Position numbers and translations under genes: made by a program. Below, piece by piece: positions 27,285-35,015 of a stretch of DNA of 64,000 nucleotides. Source of the stretch: Salinicola salarius (GTDB lineage: Bacteria > Pseudomonadota > Gammaproteobacteria > Pseudomonadales > Halomonadaceae); contig NZ_NHOU01000017.1 of the NCBI RefSeq assembly GCF_002179555.1, positions 16,696-80,695 on the forward strand, written 5' to 3'. The number at the start of each line of letters is the position of its first letter. Positions within the stretch are counted from its first letter, which is position 1. The notes beneath the pieces are model-generated. The model saw nothing but the letters and a program-made list of their open reading frames with translations. It was not told the origin of the DNA and ran no database searches.

Positions 27285-28103
27285 TCAGTCGAGTTCCGGC
27301 TTTCGAGGCGAATCGGCCTGGTCCAGGGTGGCCATGTGGGCTGCCTCCAGCCCGTCGTGAACCGCTCGTTGAAAACCTCCCTGGATCATGGCGTTGAGCC
27401 CTTCCGTGGTGACGCCGCCGTAATCCAGAAAGCGCTTCACGATCTCCGCTGGCGGCGTTGCTTCCTCGAGCATCAGTTGCAAGCTGCCGGAAAGGTTGTG
27501 CAGCACGCCGCGACGGGCAATCGCTTCGGGGATGCCTTGCGCTATGGCATGGCCGATCAGGGCGTCGGCCAGCAGGGCGGGGAAGGCCGGCCCGCTGCCG
27601 GTGAGTGCCGTCAGGTAGTCGATCTGGGCCTCATCGTCGAGTTCGTCGCTGGAACCGCAGGTCGAGAACAGCCGCTGAACCCAATCCCGTTCGGCGCGGG
27701 AAACCGCCGGGGTCGCGCACCACGGCGTGTACGAGCGACCGATGGCGGCGACGGCGTTGGGCATGGCGCGCACGATACGCTCGCTCCCCGTGGCCTGGGT
27801 CAAGGTGGCGATCGAGACCTTGGCCATCAACGAGATGACCAGCCGGTTCTCGAGCGCCAGATCCAGCTCGGCAAACTGCTCGGGCCTGACCGACACCACG
27901 ACGATGTCCGCGCTTTCGAGCAGCGCCCCGGCGCTGTCGACGCACGTGACACCGGGCCATTCGCCGTAGCGATAGCCGCTACGGCTGGCCGTCACCACGA
28001 GCTGCTGGGGAGCGATCAGCCCGCTTGCCAGTGCGGCGCGGCCCAGCGCGCTGCCGAGCCAGCCGTTACCACCGATGATGCCGAGCGTCGGTGCCTGTTG
28101 CAT
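27285..28103 (-). CDS. proC: Pyrroline-5-carboxylate reductase family protein
   Basis: A 272-residue ProC-family enzyme: N-terminal nucleotide-binding motif G-I-I-G-G-N-G-W-L-G near 8-17, conserved R-A-M-P-N near 111-115 and the signature L-T-A-L-T-G-S-G-P-A near 163-172. It reduces pyrroline-5-carboxylate to proline, or, in paralogues, related cyclic imines. The glycine motif differs somewhat from housekeeping ProC (G-x-G-x-M), and its place in a catabolic cluster beside a TetR regulator suggests a specialised paralogue. The start overlaps the 3' end of the TetR gene by 38 nt. AGGAG precedes the ATG. Confidence 0.82.
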   Translation of the reverse strand: MQQAPTLGIIGGNGWLGSALGRAALASGLIAPQQLVVTASRSGYRYGEWPGVTCVDSAGALLESADIVVVSVRPEQFAELDLALENRLVISLMAKVSIATLTQATGSERIVRAMPNAVAAIGRSYTPWCATPAVSRAERDWVQRLFSTCGSSDELDDEAQIDYLTALTGSGPAFPALLADALIGHAIAQGIPEAIARRGVLHNLSGSLQLMLEEATPPAEIVKRFLDYGGVTTEGLNAMIQGGFQRAVHDGLEAAHMATLDQADSPRKPELD

Positions 28104-28755
28104 GGGTCATCTCCTGTTGAACAGCAGCCAGTTCCTCCGGGGGGAACTGGGTCGTATGGCGTGAGGCGAAACGCTCGAGATCGGCGGGGGTACACGATTG
28201 CCCGGTAAAGATGTTGACGTACTGCGCCACGCGACTGATCCGGGTGTCCCGGGTCTCCTGGGTATGCATCGAGATATAGCCGATCTGCAGCAGGTAAACG
28301 GTTCTGGCCCGCGTGTCGGCCTCCAGCGCGTCGTAACCATAACGGATGAACATTGCCCGCAGCGCTTCGAGACGCTGCTCGTCGGCGCGGCGGACCCGCT
28401 CGGCCACGGCGTCATCCTGCAGGCTCCAGCTTCTGACGGCGTACTCGAACTCCGAATCGAAGATGCCGGCGTCGAACCAGCAATCGAAGACGTTCAGCGT
28501 GGCCTCGACGATCGACGAGGCGTATTTCTCGCTGTGAAGAATCAGCGCGCGGGTGTTTTGGCTTTCCCAGCGATCGAGCAGCGCCGTGAGAATCTCTTCG
28601 CGATCCTTGAACAGCCAGTAGAAGCTCGTCCGCGATGTCTTCAGTTTCTTCGCCAGCGGCACGATCTTGACGGCGCCGACACCGGCGTTGATCAGCAGGT
28701 CGTAAGCGGCATTGAGCCAGGCCGTCCGGTTATCGCTGGAGTGATCGTCTTTCAC
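28066..28755 (-). CDS. TetR-family transcriptional regulator
   Basis: A 229-residue regulator with an N-terminal helix-turn-helix (about 12-58: A-A-Y-D-L-L-I-N-A-G-V-G-A-V then L-A-K-K-L-K-T-S-R-T-S-F-Y-W-L-F) and an all-helical ligand domain. I prefer the GTG at 28755, preceded by AAGGAAAGG, over an upstream ATG at 28842, because the latter would add a non-homologous tail overlapping the operator. A long palindrome at 28815-28851 lies between it and the divergent flavoprotein gene, fitting autoregulation and control of both arms. The 3' end overlaps proC. Confidence 0.88.
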   Translation of the reverse strand: MKDDHSSDNRTAWLNAAYDLLINAGVGAVKIVPLAKKLKTSRTSFYWLFKDREEILTALLDRWESQNTRALILHSEKYASSIVEATLNVFDCWFDAGIFDSEFEYAVRSWSLQDDAVAERVRRADEQRLEALRAMFIRYGYDALEADTRARTVYLLQIGYISMHTQETRDTRISRVAQYVNIFTGQSCTPADLERFASRHTTQFPPEELAAVQQEMTHATGTDARHHRW

Positions 28756-28814
28756 TGAAAATTCCTTTCCTTGAGGCAAGGAAGTGATGTTATCAGGCCG
28801 CGTTAGACCTTTTG

Positions 28815-28851
28815 TGTACACCACTGTCATGCCAGTTGACAAAGGTGTACA
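28815..28851. promoter_or_regulatory. Palindromic operator in the divergent TetR/demethylase promoter
   Basis: Arms TGTACACC-N4-TCA (28815-28829) and TGA-N4-GGTGTACA (28837-28851) are exact complements around a 7-nt centre. It lies 60 nt before the regulator start and 48 nt before the demethylase start, the expected place for a TetR binding site. Confidence 0.75.
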
Positions 28852-28899
28852 GCGGCGAATAGCGTTGTGTCAACCCCATAACAACAAGGGAGTCTCACC

Positions 28900-30936
28900 G
28901 TGCAAAACGATCCGCTACTGCAACCGCTGCAACTCAAGCACCTGACGCTGAAGAACCGGGTCATGCTGACCTCGCACGAGCCCGCGTATCCGGAAGACGG
29001 CATGCCCAAGGAGCTGTATCGGGCCTATCACGTCGAACGCGCCAAGGCCGGCGTGGCACTGACCATGACGGCGGGATCGGCAGCGGTATCGAGAGACAGC
29101 CCGCCGGTCTTCAACAACATTCTTGCCTACAAGGATGAAGTGGTGCCGTGGATGCGTGAGCTGACCGATGCCTGCCACGAACATGGCACGGCGGTGATGA
29201 TCCAGTTGACGCACCTGGGGCGGCGGACCCGCTGGGACAAGGGCGATTGGCTGCCTGCGGTCTCGGCATCGAATCACCGCGAGGCCTCCCATCGCGCTTA
29301 TCCCAAGAAGGCGGAACTCTGGGATATCGAGCGATTGATCCAGGATTACACCGATGCCGCCGAGCGCATGTACGCCGCCGGTCTGGATGGTCTCGAGATC
29401 CAGGCCTACGGCCACCTGATGGATCAGTTCTGGTCACCGCTGACCAATGAGCTCGATGCACCCTACGGCGGCAGCCTGGAAAATCGCCTGCGCTTGACCT
29501 TCGAAGTGCTCGCAAGCATCCGCAAGCGGGTGGGGGAGAAGTTCCTGCTGGGGGTGCGTTATACCGGCGACGAGTGCCTGCCGGGTGGCTTCGATGCGCG
29601 CGACGGCATGGAGATCTCGCACCGGTTGAAGGACAGCGGCCTGGTGGATTTCCTCAATGTGGTGAAGGGCCATATCGATACCGATCCAGGGCTCACGGAC
29701 GTGATCCCGATCCAGGGCATGCCCAGCGCTCCGCATCTGGATTTCGCTGGCGATATCAAGCGTGAAGTCGACTTTCCCACCTTCCATGGCGCCAAGATCC
29801 AGGATGTCGCCACGGCACGCCACGCGATCGCCTCCGGCAAGGTGGACATGATCGGCATGACGCGTGCCCACATGGCCGACCCGCATCTGATGAAGAAGGT
29901 CATCGAAGGGCGCGAAGAGGAGATCCGCCCCTGCGTCGGCGCCAACTACTGTCTCGATCGCATCTACCAGGGCGGGGCAGCCTACTGCATCCACAACGCG
30001 GCGACCGGCCGCGAGACCACCATGCCGCATACCATTCCACCGGCCGACACCCGGCGGAAGGTCGTGGTGATCGGCACCGGGCCTGGCGGCTTGGAGGCTG
30101 CGCGGGTCGCCGCCGAGCGCGGGCATGAGGTGGTGGTGTTCGAAGCCGCCGATGCGCCCGGCGGTCAGATCCGCCTGACGGCACAGAGCGAACGGCGCCG
30201 CGAGATGATGGGCATCATCGACTGGCGTTACGAGCGCTGCCAGGCCATGGGCGTCACTTTCCATTTCAACGTCTTCGCGGAGCAGGACGAAGTGCTGGCC
30301 GAATCGCCGGATGCCGTCATCGTGGCCACCGGCGGCCTGCCCAACGAACAGTCGCTGGCGGAAGGCAACGAGCTGGCGGTGACGGGCTGGGACATCCTCT
30401 CGGGACACGTCAAGCCGGGCAGCAATGTGCTCGTCTACGATGACGCCGGTGATCACACGGCCTTGCAGGCGGCAGAGATCGCCGCTGCGGCAGGCGGCAA
30501 GGTGGAGTACATGACCGCCGACCGGGCGCTGGCGCCGGAGGTCATGGCCATGAACCTGGTGCCGTACATGCGTTCCCTGCAGGTGCGAGACGTCACCTTC
30601 ACGCCCACTTTCCGGCTGACCGGCATTCGCCGCGACGGCGGCGATCTGGTGGCCTCGGTCAGCAGTGACTACACCCAGGTCGAGAAGGAGAGACGCGTCG
30701 ATCAGGTGATCGTGAACTTCGGCACCCTGCCCATGGCGGATCTCTACGAGGAGTTGAAGCCGTTGTCGAGCAACCAGGGCGCGGTGGATTACGACAACCT
30801 GATTGCCGGCAGCCCGCAATCGTTCAATACCAACCCGGATGGCAAGTTCCAGCTGTTCAGGATCGGTGATGCGGTTTCCCACAGAAATACGCACGCGGCG
30901 ATCTACGACGCCCTTCGGCTGGTCAAGGACCTTTGA
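28900..30936 (+). CDS. N-methylproline demethylase-like flavoprotein (StcD/DgcA family)
   Basis: A 678-residue protein of the trimethylamine dehydrogenase/2,4-dienoyl-CoA reductase family: N-terminal OYE-type FMN barrel (1-340), cluster-binding cysteines C345, C351 and C363, then NAD/FAD-like domains with G-T-G-P-G-G-L-E near 391-398. The close N-terminal pattern (L-T-S-H-E-P-A-Y-P-E-D-G-M-P) fits StcD/DgcA demethylases, which oxidise N-methylproline or dimethylglycine and pass electrons to ETF, here encoded at 23.7-25.5 kb. The second cluster position is Ala (C-x2-A-x2-C-x11-C). GTG start with AAGGGAG. Stachydrine Rieske oxygenase genes are not in the window. Confidence 0.82.
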   Translation: MQNDPLLQPLQLKHLTLKNRVMLTSHEPAYPEDGMPKELYRAYHVERAKAGVALTMTAGSAAVSRDSPPVFNNILAYKDEVVPWMRELTDACHEHGTAVMIQLTHLGRRTRWDKGDWLPAVSASNHREASHRAYPKKAELWDIERLIQDYTDAAERMYAAGLDGLEIQAYGHLMDQFWSPLTNELDAPYGGSLENRLRLTFEVLASIRKRVGEKFLLGVRYTGDECLPGGFDARDGMEISHRLKDSGLVDFLNVVKGHIDTDPGLTDVIPIQGMPSAPHLDFAGDIKREVDFPTFHGAKIQDVATARHAIASGKVDMIGMTRAHMADPHLMKKVIEGREEEIRPCVGANYCLDRIYQGGAAYCIHNAATGRETTMPHTIPPADTRRKVVVIGTGPGGLEAARVAAERGHEVVVFEAADAPGGQIRLTAQSERRREMMGIIDWRYERCQAMGVTFHFNVFAEQDEVLAESPDAVIVATGGLPNEQSLAEGNELAVTGWDILSGHVKPGSNVLVYDDAGDHTALQAAEIAAAAGGKVEYMTADRALAPEVMAMNLVPYMRSLQVRDVTFTPTFRLTGIRRDGGDLVASVSSDYTQVEKERRVDQVIVNFGTLPMADLYEELKPLSSNQGAVDYDNLIAGSPQSFNTNPDGKFQLFRIGDAVSHRNTHAAIYDALRLVKDL

Positions 30937-30943
30937 TACGCAG

Positions 30944-30976
30944 CGCCGTTGCCTGCGCCGAGAGGCGGCAACGGCG
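30944..30976 (+). terminator. Hairpin after the demethylase gene
   Basis: A perfect 10-bp stem (CGCCGTTGCC / GGCAACGGCG) with a 13-nt loop, 8 nt after the stop. There is no U-tract; it may attenuate or protect the transcript before the racemase-family gene. Confidence 0.5.
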
Positions 30977-31024
30977 TTCGGCAGCGTTACGGATAGGCGT
31001 TATGGTCAGATAAGGGTGTAAACA

Positions 31025-32076
31025 ATGCCATTCAAAAGAACAATCCATGCCATCGATACCCACGCTGGCGAACCCATGCGCGTCATCACGGGGGCGTTCC
31101 CAACGTCCCCGGCAAGACGGTGTATGAAAAGATGGTCTGGCTGCGGGAAAACGACGATCAGCTGCGTCAACTGATGCTGCGTGAACCGCGTGGTTATCCG
31201 CCTCTCTGCTGCAACATCATCGTTCCGCCCTGCCATCCCGACGCCGATGCCGGCTACGTCATCATGGAGCAGGTCGAATATCCCGTCATGTCCGGCGGCA
31301 ACACCATATCCGTGGCAACCGTGCTGCTCGAGATGGGCATGCTGCCGATGGCGGAGCCGGTCACGGAGCTCGTCCTGGAAGCGCCGGCCGGCCTGATTCG
31401 CATCAGCGCCGAGTGCCGGAACGGCAAGGTCAAAAGCGTCACCTTCAAGAACGTTCCGGCGTTCGCGGCCTACCTGGATGCACAAATCGACGTGCCGCAT
31501 CTGGGCAAGGTGACGGTGGATGTCGGGTGGGGAGGCATGTTCTATGTCATTGCCGACGTCCGTCAGTTTCCCGGCGTCCAGCTCATACCCGAGCAGGGCG
31601 CGGAAATCGCCCGGATCTCGGCCATGATCCGGCAGGCCGCCATCGAGCAGCTACCGGTCGAGCACCCGGACTACCCGGGAATCGGGATCACCATATCGCA
31701 GCTCTCCGGGCCGGCAAGCGGTGCCGACGCGGATTGGCGGAACGCGGTCACTGTGGCCTCCGGCGATCTCGATTGGGACGAGCCCAGCACTTGGACGGGC
31801 GCTATCGACCGGTGTCCATGCGGCACGGGGACCTGCGCCAAGATGGCCGTTCTTCATGCCAAGGGAGAGCTTCCGTTGAATCAGGATTTTCGTCATCAGG
31901 GCATCCTGGGCAATGTGTTCACCGGACGGCTGGTCGAGGAAACGAGGGTTGGCGACAGGCAGGCGGTCATACCCACCATCACCGGCACCAGCTGGATCTA
32001 CGGCATGAATACCTACGTGCTGGACCATGACGATCCCTTTCCGGAAGGGTTCAGCGTTCAGGACATCTGGGCCTGA
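31025..32076 (+). pseudogene. Proline racemase-family gene with an N-terminal frameshift
   Basis: From ATG 31025 the reading M-P-F-K-R-T-I-H-A-I-D-T-H-A-G-E-P-M-R-V-I is the canonical family start. At a run of five G (31090-31094) the frame is one base short (or two long): the family T-G-G-x-P-N-x-P-G-K-T motif continues in another frame, which then stays open to 32076. The catalytic bases are Ser (M-S-G-G-N-T-I, codon near 90) and Cys (C-P-C-G-T-G-T near 266). The Ser/Cys pair differs from two-Cys proline racemases and is known among hydroxyproline epimerase/trans-3-hydroxyproline dehydratase relatives. A GTG at 31120 could start a protein lacking 32 residues. Real mutation or sequencing error cannot be told apart here. 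Confidence 0.82.
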
Positions 32077-32129
32077 AAGCGCTCTGCCGTCGAGAATCCG
32101 TTCGCACAATCACACCGGAGTCAATTTCC

Positions 32130-33122
32130 TTGGATCAGCAGACACTTTCCGCGCCCGAGGCGCAAAACCTGGCCGAGCAGGCCTGTCTCGCCGCGGGCGC
32201 CAACCAGGCCACGGCACGTTCTCTGGCAAAAGCGACGATATCGGCCGCGCTGTTTGGGCGCCCCGGCGTCGGCTTCCCGCACTTGCTGGATTATCTCGCC
32301 AGTTTTCGCGCGGGTCGCATCAATGGCAATGCCGAGCCGAAACCCGCCTCGCCCCTGCCCGCCATCATCCACTCGAATGCGGATGGCGGCATCGCGCAGC
32401 TCGGCTTCGATCTGGCGGCACCGACGATCATCGAAAGAACCCGGGAGCTGGGCGTTGCGCTCTTCACCCAGGGCAACAGCTACACGACCGGTGAGCTGGG
32501 CTATTACGTTCGCCGTCTCGCCCTGGACGGGCTGATCGCCTTTGCCGTGTCCAACAGCCCGGCCGTGGTGGCGGGTTCGCCCGGCGGCAAGGTCGTGTTC
32601 GGCACCAATCCGATGGCGTTCGCCGCCCCGCTGAGTGACGCGACCGCGCCGCTGGTCATCGATCAGGCCTCCAGTGCCACGGCCTTCGTCAACCTCGCCA
32701 AGGCCGCGGAAGAGGGGCGCGAGATTCCTGCCGGCTGGGCCATCGACGAGACGGGCAGCGCGACCACCGATGCGGCCGCCGGTCTGCGCGGCGCACTTTT
32801 GGCATTCGGCGGAGCGAAAGGCGCGAACGTGGCGTTGATGGTCGAGTGCCTCGCCGCCGGCTTGTCCGGCGCATCCTGGTCGCTCGACATGCCGGACTTC
32901 CAGAATGGAGATCGCGTCATCGATGCCGGGCTGACGATCGTTGCGATCCAGCCCACGGTCCTCGACGCGGACTTTTCCGCTCGCTTGAGCCAGCAGCTCG
33001 ATCGCATCGCCGAGCGCGGTGCCTACGTGCCCGGCCGTCGCCCGGTGCAAAGCGGCGTTTCGGAAGCCGATCGGGTCACGATCGACACGGCGGTACTCGA
33101 CGCTATCCGCCGCTTCCTGTGA
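32130..33122 (+). CDS. Ldh/Mdh-family oxidoreductase, probable delta1-pyrroline-2-carboxylate reductase
   Basis: A 330-residue member of the malate/L-lactate dehydrogenase 2 (YlbC/DpkA) family, with the conserved G-x-x-H near H51, T-x-G-N-S-Y-T-T-G-E near 113-121 and G-G-A-K-G near 229-233. Such enzymes next to proline racemase-family genes reduce pyrroline-2-carboxylate to L-proline, completing breakdown of hydroxy- or D-proline. The gene begins with TTG; GGAG lies about 12 nt upstream. It follows the racemase-family gene by 53 nt in the same direction and is likely cotranscribed. Exact substrate is inferred from context. Confidence 0.8.
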   Translation: MDQQTLSAPEAQNLAEQACLAAGANQATARSLAKATISAALFGRPGVGFPHLLDYLASFRAGRINGNAEPKPASPLPAIIHSNADGGIAQLGFDLAAPTIIERTRELGVALFTQGNSYTTGELGYYVRRLALDGLIAFAVSNSPAVVAGSPGGKVVFGTNPMAFAAPLSDATAPLVIDQASSATAFVNLAKAAEEGREIPAGWAIDETGSATTDAAAGLRGALLAFGGAKGANVALMVECLAAGLSGASWSLDMPDFQNGDRVIDAGLTIVAIQPTVLDADFSARLSQQLDRIAERGAYVPGRRPVQSGVSEADRVTIDTAVLDAIRRFL

Positions 33123-33205
33123 GTCGCGGGCAAGCTCGCTGATATCGTCGCGGCTGGCCGGCAGGTTGGTGGCGCGGCCGGCGCGTTCGGTGCTAAGGTC
33201 TGGCT

Positions 33206-33288
33206 GTGGGAGATGGCATTCCTCCCGAGCGGCTTTCTCATTCTCGTTCGCTCGAACCACCGTCTATCGGTTAATGATGCCTGCGGGC
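33206..33288 (+). ncRNA. Fluoride riboswitch (crcB motif)
   Basis: The leader of crcB shows the full crcB-motif architecture: a GGGAG/CTCCC hairpin (33208-33225) whose loop carries ATGGCAT, then AACCACCG (33255-33262), CGGTT (33268-33272) pairing back, and ATGATGCC (33274-33281), whose ATGCC pairs with GGCAT in the first loop to form the pseudoknot. It ends about 105 nt before the crcB ATG. By the known mechanism, fluoride binding switches on expression of the downstream exporter. Confidence 0.9.
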
Positions 33289-33392
33289 GCTTCGGTCGAG
33301 GCGTGTCGGCAGGTGTCTGTCTTTCCTTCCTCGCTGGCGCGGCTCCTCGATCGGATCATTGATGAAACCTTGATGTATCGAGGACGCTAGGT

Positions 33393-33794
33393 ATGTGGTT
33401 GTCCGTACTGTCGATCGGGGCCGGTGCCGCGATCGGTGCGAATCTGCGATGGCTGTTGGGTGTCTGGCTCAACGCCCTGTTTCCGGCGATTCCGCCCGGC
33501 ACGCTGGTGGCGAACCTGCTGGGGGCGTGGCTGATAGGCATCGGCGTCGCGTTTTTCTCGCATCTTCCCTCCCTGTCGCCGGAACTCCGCCTGTTCGTGA
33601 TCACCGGCTTCCTGGGTGCGCTGACCACGTTCTCCACCTTCTCCGCCGAGATGTTCGGCAACATCCAGGTGGGGCGTTACGGCATGGCGCTGCTGGGTAT
33701 CGGCATTCACGTGCTGGGCTCGCTCGCCATGACCGGACTGGGCTTTCTGACCTACGGCGTCATCCAGAACCTGCTGGGAGGATCGCAACAATGA
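33393..33794 (+). CDS. crcB: Fluoride channel CrcB/FluC
   Basis: A 133-residue protein with four hydrophobic helices. The family signature G-A-x-x-G-A-N-L-R-W lies near 12-20, N-L-L-G-A-W-L near 42-48 and the sodium/fluoride-path segment G-F-L-G-A-L-T-T-F-S-T-F-S near 71-83. It works as a dual-topology dimer that lets fluoride leave the cell. The riboswitch immediately upstream confirms the role. Its stop overlaps the next ATG (ATGA), coupling it to a DUF190 gene. The fluoride pair sits at the edge of the arsenic island, so this stretch is a toxic-anion resistance zone. Confidence 0.95.
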   Translation: MWLSVLSIGAGAAIGANLRWLLGVWLNALFPAIPPGTLVANLLGAWLIGIGVAFFSHLPSLSPELRLFVITGFLGALTTFSTFSAEMFGNIQVGRYGMALLGIGIHVLGSLAMTGLGFLTYGVIQNLLGGSQQ

Positions 33795-34138
33795 ATAGGC
33801 TAAAAAGCGGTTACGAGGTGATATTCATCGTGCCCGAGTCTCGTCGTCACGAGGGGAAACGGGTCTACGACTGGGTCACCGAGACGGCGAAAAGCCTGGA
33901 TATCGGCCGGATGACCAGGCGTAGCGATGTCGAGGGAATGGGGGAGGACGGCAAGCTGCACTCCGCCCATTTCTTCGATCTGGCGGATCAGCCCGTCGAG
34001 CTGATGTACGCGATGGACGAGGAAAAAGCGGAACGCTTCGTCGCCGCCGTCGAGGAGACCGGCGCCCCGGTCTTCTGCATCTGCCGGCCGGTCTACTTCG
34101 GCCAGTTGAACGACGAGTCGAACGCCAGGAACGGCTGA
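33791..34138 (+). CDS. DUF190 family protein
   Basis: A 115-residue small soluble protein of DUF190, a family with a ferredoxin-like/P-II-like fold frequently encoded next to crcB. Visible family marks: V-I-F-I-V-P-E near 10-16, a histidine-containing S-A-H-F-F-D segment near 58-63 and A-P-V-F-C-I-C-R-P-V near 92-101. Its start overlaps the crcB stop, so expression is controlled by the same riboswitch. A regulatory or accessory role in fluoride export is inferred from linkage only. A 9-bp hairpin follows at 34160-34180. Confidence 0.82.
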   Translation: MNRLKSGYEVIFIVPESRRHEGKRVYDWVTETAKSLDIGRMTRRSDVEGMGEDGKLHSAHFFDLADQPVELMYAMDEEKAERFVAAVEETGAPVFCICRPVYFGQLNDESNARNG

Positions 34139-34159
34139 AGCCGAAAGCAATGAGTGGTG

Positions 34160-34180
34160 AGTGGCTCCCGAGGAGCCACT
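34160..34180 (+). terminator. Hairpin closing the crcB-DUF190 unit
   Basis: A perfect 9-bp stem (AGTGGCTCC / GGAGCCACT) with a CGA loop, 21 nt after the stop. There is no U-tract, so termination strength is uncertain. Confidence 0.55.
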
Positions 34181-34218
34181 ACCGTTCGGCATCCATCCGG
34201 CGGCTTTGCCGTATTCTG

Positions 34219-34242
34219 ATATGTCCTATATTCTGGACATAT
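34219..34242 (+). promoter_or_regulatory. ArsR-type operator overlapping the arsR start
   Basis: Exact inverted repeat ATATGTCC-N8-GGACATAT; its last two bases are the first two of the arsR ATG (34241). No Shine-Dalgarno is visible, so the arsR message may be leaderless, with the repressor covering the start region. Confidence 0.75.
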
Positions 34243-34591
34243 GGAAACTACCGCTGTCACTGCCAGTTTTGCCGCCTTGTCCCAGCAGACTCGCCTCGAG
34301 GCATTTCGGCTGCTCGTCCGCCATGAGCCCGAGGGGCTTCCCGCCGGCGAGATCGCGCGCCAGCTCTCGGTGCCGCACAACACGATGTCGGCCCATCTTG
34401 CGGTGCTGGCGCGGGCCGGCTGGGTCGTCTCGCAACGCCAGAGCCGTTCGATCATCTATCGCGCCGATCTCTCGCACATGAAAGAGACGATCCAGTTCCT
34501 GGTGCGCGACTGCTGTGCCGGGCATCCGGAGGTCTGCGAGCCGCTGATGAACGCGCTGGGGCAATGCCATCCCGAAAGCAAGGAGACATGA
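34241..34591 (+). CDS. arsR: ArsR-family arsenic-responsive repressor (first ars operon)
   Basis: A 116-residue winged-helix regulator. Helix-turn-helix near 34-60 (L-P-A-G-E-I-A-R-Q-L-S-V-P-H-N-T-M-S-A-H-L). The usual C-x-C in the recognition helix is absent; instead C91-C92, C99 and C109 cluster at the C-terminus, as in ArsR types that bind As(III) at the C-terminal end. It heads the operon arsR-arsC-arsH-arsB-flavin reductase and probably represses it through the palindrome that overlaps its own start. A different ArsR type controls the second operon at 40 kb. Confidence 0.88.
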   Translation: METTAVTASFAALSQQTRLEAFRLLVRHEPEGLPAGEIARQLSVPHNTMSAHLAVLARAGWVVSQRQSRSIIYRADLSHMKETIQFLVRDCCAGHPEVCEPLMNALGQCHPESKET

Positions 34592-34598
34592 GGTCGTC

Positions 34599-35015
34599 AT
34601 GAAGCCGTTGATCTACCACAACCCCGAGTGCGGTACGTCCCGCAACACGCTGGCGATGATCGAAGCCTCCGGCGAGACGCCGGACATCGTCGAATATCTG
34701 AAGACGCCGCCCACATGCGAGCGGCTGGTCGAGCTGATCTCGATGATGGCGATCACCCCGCGCGAGCTGCTGCGCCGCAAGGGGACGCCGTTCGAGGAGC
34801 TTGGCCTCGATGATCCGGCCCTGGGCGATGACCAGTTGATCGACGCGATGATGGCGCACCCGATCCTGATCAATCGGCCGATCGTGGTCACCGACAAGGG
34901 CGCCAGGCTGTGCCGGCCTTCGGAGCGCGTGCTGGGGCTGCTGGCCAACCCGGTCGCCACGTTCACCAAGGAAGACGGCGAAGTCGTGCACGCCGAGGAG
35001 ACGGGGCATGAATGA
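34599..35015 (+). CDS. arsC: Glutaredoxin-dependent arsenate reductase
   Basis: A 138-residue ArsC of the glutaredoxin-linked (ArsC/Spx) fold. Catalytic H7-N-P-E-C11-G-T-S-R-N near the N-terminus and the arginines of the anion site near 60 and 93 are present. It reduces arsenate to arsenite using glutathione and glutaredoxin, supplying the substrate of the ArsB exporter. AAGGAG lies upstream of the ATG, 7 nt after the arsR stop. The arsH start overlaps its 3' end. A second, unrelated arsenate reductase (thioredoxin/LMW-phosphatase type) is encoded at 40.5 kb. Confidence 0.92.
   Translation: MKPLIYHNPECGTSRNTLAMIEASGETPDIVEYLKTPPTCERLVELISMMAITPRELLRRKGTPFEELGLDDPALGDDQLIDAMMAHPILINRPIVVTDKGARLCRPSERVLGLLANPVATFTKEDGEVVHAEETGHE

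Noticed and set aside
31120..32076. Intact racemase-family gene starting at GTG 31120
   Set aside because: It would lack the conserved N-terminal D-T-H-x-G-E-P motif that is present in the other frame just upstream.
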